A stretch of 64,000 bases of DNA from Desulfotignum sp. (GTDB lineage: Bacteria > Desulfobacterota > Desulfobacteria > Desulfobacterales > Desulfobacteraceae): assembly GCA_018399285.1 (NCBI GenBank), contig JAGYOW010000011.1, forward strand, positions 20,342 to 84,341, given 5' to 3'. Positions 8,648-17,092 of the stretch are shown piece by piece. A program made the position numbers and the translations under genes. The first letter of the stretch is position 1, and every line of letters starts with the position of its first letter. The notes below the pieces were generated by a model. That model did not search any database and was not told the origin of the DNA. It saw only the letters and a list, made by a program, of their open reading frames with translations.

Positions 8648-9031
8648 ATGTTTGGCCTGGAATGCCTGAAATTCTGTTGATTCTGGCTATTGCCCTGATC
8701 GTGATCGGGCCTTCAGAAACTGCCTGAACTGGCAAAGACCTTAGGCCGTGCCATGGGAGAATTCAAACGCTCTTGGGATCTCAAAACGCAGTATTGATAT
8801 GGATACCACTCTCAGGATGTCAAATCTTCCACCACGGATTTAAAAGATGTGATCAAAGATTCCAAACGGGAAAAACCCGGCAGAAAAAAACCAGACGCCA
8901 CCGATGCTGCCAGGGAACGAATACTGACACCTCTGAAGCCCCGGACCCGGGAAACCGATGCTGACAGATCATCTTCATCGAAAAATACTGCGGATGATAC
9001 ACGCGCTGACAAAGAGAACTCAAACGGATAA
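8648..9031 (+). pseudogene. tatA: Sec-independent translocase TatA/TatB, disrupted by frameshifts
   Basis: Reading across frames gives MFGL(G)MPEILLILAIALIVIGP, then KLPELAKTLGRAMGEFKR, then DVKSSTTDLKDVIKDSKRE: the transmembrane helix, hinge and amphipathic helix of a TatA/TatB protein with a charged tail. At least three small indels break the frame between about 8,660 and 8,830; from about 8,849 to the stop at 9,031 the frame is intact. tatC follows after 5 bases, so the pair is a tat operon. TatA/B form the twin-arginine export channel and cargo receptor. Because tatC is intact and the indels are tightly clustered, a sequence error is more likely than real loss. Length would be about 128 residues, closer to TatB. 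Confidence 0.8.
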
Positions 9032-9036
9032 AATCC

Positions 9037-9825
9037 ATGGAACCTGATGCCAAAAGCCCGTTTACTGAACATTTAGGAGAACTGCGGGACCGGCTGGTCC
9101 GGTCTTTTATCGCCGTGGGCCTGGGATTTGCCATTTCTTATGCGTTCAAGGAAAAACTGTTTCAGATCCTTACCTCTCCTCTGGTGACAGCCATGGAAGC
9201 CAACGGCAATGCCAAAATGATTTTCACCGGACTGCCCGAGGCATTTTTCACTTATCTGAAAGTATCACTGCTGGCCGGTATCATACTGGCCACCCCCGTA
9301 TTATTCTATCAATTCTGGATGTTTATATCCCCGGGACTGTACCGGACTGAAAAAAAATATATGCTGCCAGTGGTCATTTTATCCGTGTTTTTTTTCATCG
9401 TCGGGGCCTCATTTGGATATTTCATTGTATTTCCCTATGGATTTCAATTTTTCCTGGGATTTGCCACAGATACCATCCAGGCCATGCCTTCCATGAAAGA
9501 ATACCTGTCCTTTGCATCCAAGATGCTGCTGGCTTTTGGATTTGTATTTGAGCTGCCCCTGGTTCTTACCTTTATGGCCCGCATGGGACTGGTGACAGTG
9601 CCTTTTCTGAAAAAAAACAGAAAATATGCGTTGCTTTTGTTTTTTGTCGGAGCCGCCCTGATCACCCCGCCGGATGTCATTACACAGGTGATGATGGCCC
9701 TGCCGCTGATGGTGCTGTATGAAATCAGTATTATCGGTGCCCGGATTTTCGGAAGAAAACCCATCGGAACCCCGGATGAAACCGATGAAACCGATGACGA
9801 AAAAGAAACGCCGACTGACGATTGA
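9037..9825 (+). CDS. tatC: Twin-arginine translocase subunit TatC
   Basis: The 262-residue product has the conserved TatC N-terminus SPFTEHLGELRDRLVRSFIAVGLGF and the later PVLFYQFWMFISPGLYRTEKKY and FGFVFELPLVLTF motifs, with six predicted membrane helices. TatC recognises twin-arginine signal peptides and, with TatA/B, exports folded proteins across the inner membrane, which in sulfate reducers includes many periplasmic hydrogenases and oxidoreductases. It is 5 bases downstream of the disrupted tatA/B gene. The C-terminal tail is acidic and threonine-rich (TPDETDETDDEKE). Confidence 0.95.
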   Translation: MEPDAKSPFTEHLGELRDRLVRSFIAVGLGFAISYAFKEKLFQILTSPLVTAMEANGNAKMIFTGLPEAFFTYLKVSLLAGIILATPVLFYQFWMFISPGLYRTEKKYMLPVVILSVFFFIVGASFGYFIVFPYGFQFFLGFATDTIQAMPSMKEYLSFASKMLLAFGFVFELPLVLTFMARMGLVTVPFLKKNRKYALLLFFVGAALITPPDVITQVMMALPLMVLYEISIIGARIFGRKPIGTPDETDETDDEKETPTDD

Positions 9826-9851
9826 AAGGCATGAACCCGCCGGATTTATTA

Positions 9852-9881
9852 TTGACTTTGGCACAGGCTTATGTCTAATAT
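9852..9881 (+). promoter_or_regulatory. Candidate sigma-70 promoter of the tetraheme cytochrome gene
   Basis: A -35 box TTGACT (9852-9857) and a -10 box TAATAT (9876-9881) are separated by 18 bases. They lie about 80 bases before the cytochrome ATG at 9962, in the gap after tatC. Assigned by match to the consensus only. Confidence 0.5.
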
Positions 9882-9961
9882 CAGCACAAAAATGAAACTG
9901 ACCGATGCTTGGAACAGCACCGGAAACTATAAATTGAAACCAAATAAGGAGAAAACGTGCT

Positions 9962-10426
9962 ATGAAGAGTAAAACGATCACGCTTCTACTGACAGCCGCC
10001 ATCATTGCGATTTTTGCCGCAACCGGTATCCAGGCCGGCACTGAAGTGGAAGACACTTTTGAAATCACAACACCCGGATATGATGATGCCAAACGCAAAA
10101 AAGGGCCGCCTCGGTTCAAACCGGTGACCTTTACCCATAAAAAACACAATGAAGATTACAACATCTCCTGCGGCGAATGTCATCATGATGAGACCGGAAC
10201 GCCGTTGTCTGACCTCAAAATGGGAGATGATGTTCATACCTGTTATGAGTGCCACAATATTTATGAAAAAGACAAAGACAACCGGAACGACATCATGGTT
10301 CATGAAAATGCCATGCACGGCAACTGCAGAGAATGTCACAAACAGGTCAATATCGATGCCGGGGATCCCAAAGGACGAAAAGGTCCGGCACCGACCTCCT
10401 GCACCCAGTGCCATGAAAAAGCCTGA
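9962..10426 (+). CDS. Periplasmic tetraheme cytochrome c (class III / cytochrome c3-like)
   Basis: This 154-residue protein has a Sec signal peptide (residues 1 to about 25, cleavage after GIQA) and four CxxCH heme-binding motifs at residues 70-74, 94-98, 122-126 and 147-151. Additional histidines (HKKHN near 59-62, CHH at 73-75) provide likely sixth ligands, as in bis-His cytochrome c3. Such proteins accept electrons from periplasmic hydrogenases or formate dehydrogenases and pass them to membrane complexes in sulfate reducers. It has its own candidate promoter and is followed by a strong terminator, so it is probably monocistronic. Spacing between heme sites resembles class III cytochromes, but the subfamily was not tested. 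Confidence 0.9.
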   Translation: MKSKTITLLLTAAIIAIFAATGIQAGTEVEDTFEITTPGYDDAKRKKGPPRFKPVTFTHKKHNEDYNISCGECHHDETGTPLSDLKMGDDVHTCYECHNIYEKDKDNRNDIMVHENAMHGNCRECHKQVNIDAGDPKGRKGPAPTSCTQCHEKA

Positions 10427-10476
10427 TCTTCGGGTGAACACCCACCAACAAAACTGAATTCCATCAGTTGAAACAT

Positions 10477-10516
10477 AAAGGCGGCCTTGTTATGGAAACA
10501 AAGCCGCCTTTTATAA
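10477..10516 (+). terminator. Rho-independent terminator after the cytochrome gene
   Basis: A 9-base perfect inverted repeat (AAAGGCGGC at 10477-10485 and GCCGCCTTT at 10503-10511) is followed by TTATAATTTTT. It lies between the convergent cytochrome and panC genes and may serve both strands. Confidence 0.8.
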
Positions 10517-10539
10517 TTTTTACAAACGGGTGGTTTTGC

Positions 10540-11385
10540 TCAGGGCATCAGCACACGGTTATCGATCAACCGGGTTTTCCCCACCCATACTGCCATGGCC
10601 ATGAGCGTTTCTTTCTGAATCAAAGCCACATCTTCCAGGGTTTGAGGATCACACAAAGACAGGTAATCCACACGCATGTCCGAACCCGTACCCAGGATAT
10701 CTCTGGCAAGATCCATAATTTTTTCGGCGTCCCGCTCTCCGTTTTTCACTGCTTTTTCCGCAGTTTCCAGGCACCGGGACAGCAGCAGTGCATAGGGACG
10801 TTGCACCGGGGACAGGTATTTGTTTCTTGAACTCATTGCCAGCCCATCCGGCTCCCGCACAATGGGTACTCCCACGATATCAATACCCATATTCAAATCA
10901 TTCACCAGCCGGCGGATCACGGTCAGCTGCTGAAAATCCTTTTCCCCGAACACGGCCGTGTGGGGTCTGACGATATTGAACAGTTTGGTTACCACAGTGG
11001 CCACCCCTTTGAAAAAACCGGGGCGGGAAAGTCCGCACAGATGAAATGGCAGATTTTCCAAAGTGACATATGTCTCAAATCCCGGTGGATACATCTGTTC
11101 GTCCGTCGGGGTAAACACAGCAGACACCCCGATTTTCCGGCATTTTTCCACATCCTGTTCCAGGGCTCTGGGATACGTGGAAAAATCTTCATTGGGACCG
11201 AACTGAGCCGGATTCACAAAGATGGATACCACTAAGTGATCGGCACATGTCAACGCTTTTTCCATCAACGCCATATGACCTTCATGCAAAAATCCCATGG
11301 TGGGAACAAAGGCAATGGTCTGATCTTTTTTCCGCACGGTTTCTGAAAACCGGGTCATGTCATGTATGGTCGCAAATACTTCCAT
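10540..11385 (-). CDS. panC: Pantothenate synthetase
   Basis: The 281-residue product matches PanC in length and motifs: VPTMGFLHEGHMALM with the HEGH nucleotide-binding signature, FVNPAQFGPNEDF, PHTAVFGEKDFQQL, and the KMSKS-like stretch MSSRNKYLSP. PanC condenses pantoate and beta-alanine with ATP to pantothenate for coenzyme A synthesis. It lies 8 bases downstream of dsrN in the same orientation and is probably the last gene of the dsr transcript. Its presence there looks incidental to sulfite reduction. Confidence 0.95.
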   Translation of the reverse strand: MEVFATIHDMTRFSETVRKKDQTIAFVPTMGFLHEGHMALMEKALTCADHLVVSIFVNPAQFGPNEDFSTYPRALEQDVEKCRKIGVSAVFTPTDEQMYPPGFETYVTLENLPFHLCGLSRPGFFKGVATVVTKLFNIVRPHTAVFGEKDFQQLTVIRRLVNDLNMGIDIVGVPIVREPDGLAMSSRNKYLSPVQRPYALLLSRCLETAEKAVKNGERDAEKIMDLARDILGTGSDMRVDYLSLCDPQTLEDVALIQKETLMAMAVWVGKTRLIDNRVLMP

Positions 11386-11393
11386 GGATTAGG

Positions 11394-12821
11394 TTACCTC
11401 GTTTGATAGACTCTGGCCAGTTTGACTAGAGAAGGGGCCCAGGACACCGATCCCAAAGCATGAATATGGGTATAGGTGCCGAAGGTATTATATTTATGAA
11501 ATCCATCTTTTTTGTCCTCAATGCCTTTGCCGCGTTCCATAAAAAAAGCCATGTCTGAGTCCCGGTATTTGATCTTTAAAATTTTTGAATACCGGAATTC
11601 GTGGCCTTTCAGCACCTCACCCACGGGGAAAAACGGATTTTTTTGCACCACTTTCACCCGGGTATACCCGTGACCCTGGGGTTTGAGCGCGAGCCCGAAC
11701 CAGATGGGTAGAATACCGGACATCGCATATTCGTGCCCATGCAGGCAAATGCTCTGTCCTAAAAATATCAGGCCCCCGCATTCCGCATAAATGGGAAGTC
11801 CATCCCTGGCCAATACGTTTAAATGCTCTCTGAAAGACCGGTTTTCCGCCAGCTGCGGGGCATGGGTTTCCGGAAATCCGCCCCCCATATACAAGGCATC
11901 CACATCAGGCAGCCGGTCCTGGTTCAAGGGACTGATGAACTCCAGTTTGGCGCCTGCATTTTCCAGGGCCTCCAGATTGTCGGGATAGTAAAACTGAAAC
12001 GCGGAATCTCTGATCACCCCGACCACCACTTTCGGGTCTGAAGAGCGGCTGACGGGCGCTGAAATAACAGATCTTGGACCGCCGGTACTGGCCTTTTTCA
12101 AAGAAGCCGAATCACGACAGTCTTTGATCACTGCCTGGTACAGGTCATCCAGATTCACATGCGCCTGTGCCATATTTCGAACCGCATCCAGGGCCTGAAT
12201 CGAAGATCCATGTTCGGCGGATGTCACCAGCCCCATATGCCGTTCCGGAAAATCCTCGGACTGAAGTTTTGGAATCGCCCCGAATACAGGGATCCCGCAG
12301 AACTGACGGATATTGGAAGTCACTTTTTTCCGGTGCCGGGAGCCGGCCACCTGATTGAGGATCACACCAATGATCCGGATTTCGGGATCAAACTGCTGAC
12401 ACCCCATCACCAGCGCTGCCATGGTCCGGGTGCTTTTGGTACAATCCAGCACCAGCAGTACGGGCAGGTTCAGCAGTTTTGCCAGCTCCGCTGTGGATGT
12501 GGATCCATCCGTATCAATCCCGTCATATAATCCCCGGTTGCCTTCCACCAGGGCGATGTCTGAACTTCGGGAATGTGAAAAATAAGAATCCCGGACCACC
12601 TGTGGGATACAAAGAAATGTATCCAGGTTATAACAGGGGCGGCCGGCTGCCAGGGAAAGCCAGCCGGCATCAATATAATCAGGGCCTTTTTTAAAAGGCG
12701 AAACCGCTATTTGCTTGCGTTTCCATGCCGCGGCAATCCCCAAACTGATGATGGTTTTGCCCGAACCACCCCTGAGCCCTGCCACCACCACGCCTGGAAT
12801 CCTGTCACTGCTTGCGTGCAT
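11394..12821 (-). CDS. dsrN: DsrN, siroheme amidase / cobyrinate a,c-diamide synthase family
   Basis: The 475-residue product has the CbiA architecture: an N-terminal P-loop-like ATPase domain (AGLRGGSGKT at 14-23, KKGPDYID at 44-51) and a C-terminal class I glutamine amidotransferase domain with the nucleophile C348 in YAECGGLIFLG. In sulfate and sulfur oxidisers the CbiA homologue encoded with dsrAB is called DsrN and is thought to amidate siroheme to the siroamide found in Dsr. The position directly after dsrD (30 bases) supports that role. No other cobalamin genes are nearby, which argues against a function in B12 synthesis. Confidence 0.88.
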   Translation of the reverse strand: MHASSDRIPGVVVAGLRGGSGKTIISLGIAAAWKRKQIAVSPFKKGPDYIDAGWLSLAAGRPCYNLDTFLCIPQVVRDSYFSHSRSSDIALVEGNRGLYDGIDTDGSTSTAELAKLLNLPVLLVLDCTKSTRTMAALVMGCQQFDPEIRIIGVILNQVAGSRHRKKVTSNIRQFCGIPVFGAIPKLQSEDFPERHMGLVTSAEHGSSIQALDAVRNMAQAHVNLDDLYQAVIKDCRDSASLKKASTGGPRSVISAPVSRSSDPKVVVGVIRDSAFQFYYPDNLEALENAGAKLEFISPLNQDRLPDVDALYMGGGFPETHAPQLAENRSFREHLNVLARDGLPIYAECGGLIFLGQSICLHGHEYAMSGILPIWFGLALKPQGHGYTRVKVVQKNPFFPVGEVLKGHEFRYSKILKIKYRDSDMAFFMERGKGIEDKKDGFHKYNTFGTYTHIHALGSVSWAPSLVKLARVYQTR

Positions 12822-12851
12822 GGGTTTTTACGTCTTTACAATATGGGGTTA

Positions 12852-13109
12852 TTAATTTTCACCTTCGGAAGAATGCTGGATACCGCCACCCTTAAGACCA
12901 TACATGGTAGTGGAACCGGATGACCAGAATTCAAGAATTCCGTCTTCAACCATTTTATTCACGACTTTTTTAATCATTCGGGGTTTGTCATCCGGAAAAA
13001 TTTTATAAAAGTCCTTGATATAGAATTTGGATTTGGTTTTGGCTTTTTTGTTCAGCCATTCAACCACAGCCTTTTGTGCTTCTTCTTTGTTGTCAAGAAG
13101 GTCACTCAT
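12852..13109 (-). CDS. dsrD: Dissimilatory sulfite reductase accessory protein DsrD
   Basis: This 85-residue protein matches DsrD: a winged-helix fold with AVVEWLNKKAKTKSKFYIKDFYKIFPD and MIKKVVNKMVEDGILEFWSSGSTTMYGLKG. DsrD is found in sulfate reducers and has been reported to stimulate DsrAB activity allosterically, rather than acting as a DNA-binding regulator. It is separated from dsrB by about 100 bases that contain a strong hairpin, and it has its own good ribosome binding site (AAAGGAG). Confidence 0.95.
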   Translation of the reverse strand: MSDLLDNKEEAQKAVVEWLNKKAKTKSKFYIKDFYKIFPDDKPRMIKKVVNKMVEDGILEFWSSGSTTMYGLKGGGIQHSSEGEN

Positions 13110-13137
13110 TTTTGTCTCCTTTGATTTGGAATGGATG

Positions 13138-13168
13138 AGCCGGAGCGCCTTTTAAAGGCGCTCCGGCT
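13138..13168 (-). promoter_or_regulatory. Stable intercistronic hairpin between dsrB and dsrD
   Basis: A perfect 12-base inverted repeat (AGCCGGAGCGCC at 13138-13149 and GGCGCTCCGGCT at 13157-13168) encloses a 7-base loop. No run of T follows on the minus strand, so it is more likely a processing or mRNA-stabilising element, or a leaky attenuator, than a full terminator. It sits after dsrB and before the dsrD ribosome binding site. Confidence 0.65.
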
Positions 13169-13210
13169 TATCATCATATGTGACAGAATCCGTTCAAAAA
13201 CTTAAAATTT

Positions 13211-14359
13211 CTAGAATTTGAACTGAGCCGACTGACGCCAGCTCATGTATGCCTGCTGACGGAAATCATCGATCAGATGGTGGGTAAAATCGAGCTCACA
13301 CACCTCAAAGAATTTTTCCCATCCGATTCTGTCAGCCCAGTCACCTAAACGCTCATATTTGTTGGCGCCTTTGGCATAGGCTTCCACCATTCTCTGGATG
13401 GTATCTGTCATGGTCGGCCATCTGGGCATTTCATTGGGCAGAAATGCCACAACCACCTTGGAGAATTTGGGGTCGGAAATCCGGTTGGACACTTTACCAC
13501 CGGCCATCAGCACGATACCATCGCCTTCGGTATCTGCCAGGGGCATGGACGGACACATGGTGTAGCAGTTACCGCAGTACATGCACCGTTCGTTCTTGAC
13601 GTCAACGGACTTGACTTCCTTGCCGTTGGGCAGCTGTACTTTGGCCGGTTTGATGGCTGCGGTGGGGCATGCAGCAACGGCCAGCGGAATTTCACACACC
13701 TTGTCCAGATATTCATGGTCCAGCATGGGCGGTTTTCTGTGATATCCCAGAATGGCGATATCAGAGCAATGCACCGCACCGCACATATTCAGACAGCAGG
13801 CCATGGAGACCCGCAGCTGAGCCGGCAGCCTCATGTCCTGGAAATCACTGAACAGTGCGTCCATGGAAGCTTTGACCGTCCCGGAAGCATCCGTGGCAGG
13901 GGTATGGCAGTGAATCCAGCCCTGGGTATGAATAATATTGGTCACGCCGGCACCGGTTCCGCCGATGGGGAACTTGAATGATCCGCCGGCAAATTTTCTG
14001 CCGGACAGGTCGTTTTTCAACGGTTCCAGCTTGTCTTTGGAATCCACCATGAATTCCACATTGTTCCGGGTAGTGAACCGCACATATCCGTCACAATGTT
14101 TGTCCGCAATTTCACAGATCTCATTGATCAGACCCGTGGACATCAGACGGGCGCCACCCACCCGAACCGTATATACTTCATCTCCTGAATCAGCCACATG
14201 CACGAGAACGCCGGGCTCAAGGATTTCATGGTGAGACCATTTGCCCTTGTTTTTGGCAATCACAGGAGGATAAAATTCGTTATGATCTTTGGGACCGATG
14301 TCGGTAATCCGGTTTTCCATCGGTTTCTCTGGATTATAACCCGTAGAAATAAAAGCCAT
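13211..14359 (-). CDS. dsrB: Dissimilatory sulfite reductase beta subunit
   Basis: The 382-residue product is DsrB. It has the sulfite reductase repeats, the siroheme-cluster region around [17 protein letters not shown], and a ferredoxin domain [19 protein letters not shown] that binds an additional [4Fe-4S] cluster. With DsrA it forms the cytoplasmic heterotetramer that reduces sulfite, delivering sulfur to DsrC as a trisulfide. It starts 15 bases after the dsrA stop, with ribosome binding site GGGAG. Length and motifs are typical for Desulfobacteraceae. Confidence 0.98.
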   Translation of the reverse strand: MAFISTGYNPEKPMENRITDIGPKDHNEFYPPVIAKNKGKWSHHEILEPGVLVHVADSGDEVYTVRVGGARLMSTGLINEICEIADKHCDGYVRFTTRNNVEFMVDSKDKLEPLKNDLSGRKFAGGSFKFPIGGTGAGVTNIIHTQGWIHCHTPATDASGTVKASMDALFSDFQDMRLPAQLRVSMACCLNMCGAVHCSDIAILGYHRKPPMLDHEYLDKVCEIPLAVAACPTAAIKPAKVQLPNGKEVKSVDVKNERCMYCGNCYTMCPSMPLADTEGDGIVLMAGGKVSNRISDPKFSKVVVAFLPNEMPRWPTMTDTIQRMVEAYAKGANKYERLGDWADRIGWEKFFEVCELDFTHHLIDDFRQQAYMSWRQSAQFKF

Positions 14360-14374
14360 TATAATTCTCCCTTC

Positions 14375-15703
14375 CTATCTCCTATGGTGTTTTCTGTATT
14401 CGTCCACATCACGTTCCCAGCCGCCCGGTACTTCATCTTCTTTCCAGAAAATGTACGGGTTGGTTCTGGGGTAGGCAACATGCTGCGGCATGGGATCGAT
14501 ACCGGTCACTTCCAGCAGTTTCTGGAAGCCCTGACGCATGATCAGCTCACCTAAGCGTTCACGGTTCTTGCCTTCTTCCATCCACCAGTCCCAGATATTT
14601 TCAATAATTTCCGTAATTGCTTCGTAATCATTGTCCGGGTTGACTTCCACGAAGGGTACCAGCAAAGACCCCATCTGGGCACCGTCAAGAATCGGTGCTT
14701 TTGCCCCGCAAAGAATGGAACAACCTGTTTCTTTACCAATTTTCAGGGCTCTGGGCATGACATTGATGCAATGCATGCACCGTGTGCAGTTGGCATTGTC
14801 AATGGTCAGTTTCTTGTTTTCAAACTTCATGCACTTGGTGGGGCACAGGGCCAGGACTTCTTTTTCAATGTCAAACGGACCCCAGTCTCTGCTGCCTTTG
14901 TGAGCGCCGGCATTGGACGGATATGCGGGATCGTTTTCCACATATTTGTTCACGGCATCCTGATCAATGCGGATGTCGTCTTTCCAGGTGCCGATAAAGG
15001 ACATGTCAGACCGGGCAATGGAGGCCACGCAGCAGTTGGGGCAGCCGTCGAGTTTAAACTTGAACTTGTAGGGGAATGCCGGTCTGTGCAGTTCGTCCTG
15101 ATATTCGTTGGTCAGAAAATACACCAGCGCATTGGTGTCATAGCAGGCATATTCGCACCGGGACTGCCCCAGGCAGTCAGACGGGGTTCTCAGGTTGGAC
15201 CCGGAACCGCCCAGGTCCTGGCCCATATCATGGGTCAGGGTCCAGAACACTTCTTCCAGCTGTTTGGTGGTGGTCCCCAGCAGAATAATATCACCGGTGG
15301 AGCCGTGCATGTTGGTCACACCCGAGCCTCTGAAATCCCACAGGTCACACAGTTTTTTCAAATAATCCGTGGAATAATATTTTCCTGCCGGCTGATTCAC
15401 CCGCATGGTGTGAAATGCTTCAACACCGGGAAAATTTTCCGGCTGGTCGCAGTATCTGCCGATAACCCCGCCGCCATAACCGAAAACACCGACGATGCCG
15501 CCGTGTTTCCAATGGGTTCTTCCATGTTTGTAGGAAAGTTCCACCACCCCGAGAAGATCGTCAACCACATCCACCGGAATCTGGAATTCAATGCCTTCCT
15601 CATTCTTTGTCCTTTTTTCCGCCTGAGCTTTCAGGTCAGAGACAAAGCTTGGCCAGGGGCCGGATTCCAGCTGGTCCAGTAAAGGAGTTTCATGCTTAGC
15701 CAT
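14375..15703 (-). CDS. dsrA: Dissimilatory sulfite reductase alpha subunit
   Basis: The 442-residue product is DsrA. It carries the siroheme-[4Fe-4S] ligand motifs SDCLGQSRC (C-x5-C) and GCPNCC (C-x3-C), and a ferredoxin insertion with CTRCMHC near its C-terminal third. DsrA holds the active siroheme of the reductase and is the standard marker gene for sulfate reducers. A good ribosome binding site (GGAGG) precedes the ATG, and a strong candidate promoter lies about 170 bases upstream. The operon order dsrA-dsrB-dsrD-dsrN is the usual one for this group. Confidence 0.98.
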   Translation of the reverse strand: MAKHETPLLDQLESGPWPSFVSDLKAQAEKRTKNEEGIEFQIPVDVVDDLLGVVELSYKHGRTHWKHGGIVGVFGYGGGVIGRYCDQPENFPGVEAFHTMRVNQPAGKYYSTDYLKKLCDLWDFRGSGVTNMHGSTGDIILLGTTTKQLEEVFWTLTHDMGQDLGGSGSNLRTPSDCLGQSRCEYACYDTNALVYFLTNEYQDELHRPAFPYKFKFKLDGCPNCCVASIARSDMSFIGTWKDDIRIDQDAVNKYVENDPAYPSNAGAHKGSRDWGPFDIEKEVLALCPTKCMKFENKKLTIDNANCTRCMHCINVMPRALKIGKETGCSILCGAKAPILDGAQMGSLLVPFVEVNPDNDYEAITEIIENIWDWWMEEGKNRERLGELIMRQGFQKLLEVTGIDPMPQHVAYPRTNPYIFWKEDEVPGGWERDVDEYRKHHRR

Positions 15704-15874
15704 TTACTTACCTCCGTTAAAAGTTAAATTACATTCAACAATGAAAAGATTTTCCAAACTTTTCATCCAATAGTCTGACACAAGTCAAATTCGATATCAT
15801 TCCAAATTGTTACTATGCAAGCGACATCTTCTTTGCTTTTCTTAAAGATATATTCGCCAAAAATATCATTTGTT

Positions 15875-15903
15875 GATATAGAATTTCTGTTTACACATGT
15901 CAA
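15875..15903 (-). promoter_or_regulatory. Candidate sigma-70 promoter of the dsr operon
   Basis: On the minus strand a perfect -35 box TTGACA (15903-15898) and a -10 box TATATC (15880-15875) are 17 bases apart. Transcription would start near 15,868, leaving a 5' leader of about 165 bases before dsrA. No operator was recognised in that leader. Confidence 0.65.
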
Positions 15904-15952
15904 TAAAAAAACCGGATATCCCCGTTTTTCACCCGGATTTCCGAAACCGGCT

Positions 15953-17092
15953 TCACAAAGCGGATACGGTCTTTTGAATCCGTTCACAATGAGCATCCAG
16001 ATGTTTTCGGATCAATTGCACTTCACCTGCAGTGAAATGCCGGTCTTCCAGCAGGTGAATCAGCATGTCATGCAGCTGGGCTGAATCAAATCTTTTCACA
16101 AATCCCAGAAACCGGGCTGTTAATCCGTCGGATTCAACCAAGGATGTATTTTTTTGGTCATACATCTTCAAAGACCGGATCATGCCTTTCACGGCGGCAT
16201 CCACCACTCTGTCCGGCAGCCATGCCAGAGACCCCGTGCCGTCCACGCGATCCAGCCGCATACACAAGGTCAGGTTCAAAAAATAAAACAGCAGACAAAA
16301 CAATTGTCTGACCCGGACATCGCAAATGTCTGATGCCGTTTCCGTTAACTGCCCGATTCCCCGCACCGTTATCAGCCGCACCTCACCGTGGGGATTTACC
16401 ACAAAATCCCCGGCCGCCAGATGCCACGGAAAAATTTCCAGGCCCGTATCTTTTTCATAATAATCGGTCAGCACACAGGCAATCTGTTCATAAATTTTCT
16501 CTGCCCGGTGCCAGGGAACGGGTTCGTGGGTGCCGTCATCTTTCCAGATGGCCACCTGGTAATCTTTGCCCGTCCGGGTGATGTGGAATTCACAAAACCG
16601 GTCAAACCACTGCCCCAGAAAAAACCCGATCCGGCCTTTTTTTTCCGCAAAGGTTTTTGCCCCGAAAACCCGGGGAATCCAGGCGGGAATCACCCGATCA
16701 GCCAGGTCGGCAAGCAGCCGGCACTCGGTTTCAATCAAGGCGAGTCCGGGATCACGAACCGCGCCGTTGAGCACCAGAAGCACGGTGGCTGACCCGGTGA
16801 CGGCCGTGATTTTCAGGGGGTGATAAAAGGCCCCGTGCTTTTCCAGGCAGACGTTCAGGGCATGAATCGGTCCGGGTTCAGGGGCCAGGCAGGAGACGGC
16901 ATGACAGACCATTTCTCCCTGGTCCCGGGTCAAAAAAGTATGGGCCGCCTCAAAATAATCGCCGATTGTCCATTCAGCGCGGCTGTTTTCAGTGCCGGTT
17001 TTTCCGGACAACGGCATGTCCCACAACCCGGATTCGGACGTCACGGATATTTGCCCGGGCATATGAAAGGTTATTTCCGGATCAAAAATCAT
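15953..17092 (-). CDS. Hypothetical protein, possibly a degenerate kinase-like fold
   Basis: I do not recognise this 379-residue protein. The middle part contains IFPWHLAAGDFVVNPHGEVR, which loosely resembles the catalytic loop of aminoglycoside phosphotransferase-like kinases (His-Gly-Asp followed by a short strand), but the usual Asp/Asn pattern is not met, so activity is doubtful. A hydrophobic segment RQLFCLLFYFLNLTLCM lies near residue 290. Its ATG overlaps the stop of the TPR gene by 4 bases, so the two are co-translated. Both point toward dsrA, from which it is separated by about 250 bases containing the dsr promoter. A link to Dsr function is only a positional guess. Confidence 0.65.
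   Translation of the reverse strand: MIFDPEITFHMPGQISVTSESGLWDMPLSGKTGTENSRAEWTIGDYFEAAHTFLTRDQGEMVCHAVSCLAPEPGPIHALNVCLEKHGAFYHPLKITAVTGSATVLLVLNGAVRDPGLALIETECRLLADLADRVIPAWIPRVFGAKTFAEKKGRIGFFLGQWFDRFCEFHITRTGKDYQVAIWKDDGTHEPVPWHRAEKIYEQIACVLTDYYEKDTGLEIFPWHLAAGDFVVNPHGEVRLITVRGIGQLTETASDICDVRVRQLFCLLFYFLNLTLCMRLDRVDGTGSLAWLPDRVVDAAVKGMIRSLKMYDQKNTSLVESDGLTARFLGFVKRFDSAQLHDMLIHLLEDRHFTAGEVQLIRKHLDAHCERIQKTVSAL

Noticed and set aside
11394..12821. Cobalamin biosynthesis cbiA
   Set aside because: The family is the same, but with dsrD and dsrB immediately upstream and no other B12 genes, the siroheme-amidating DsrN role is much more likely.
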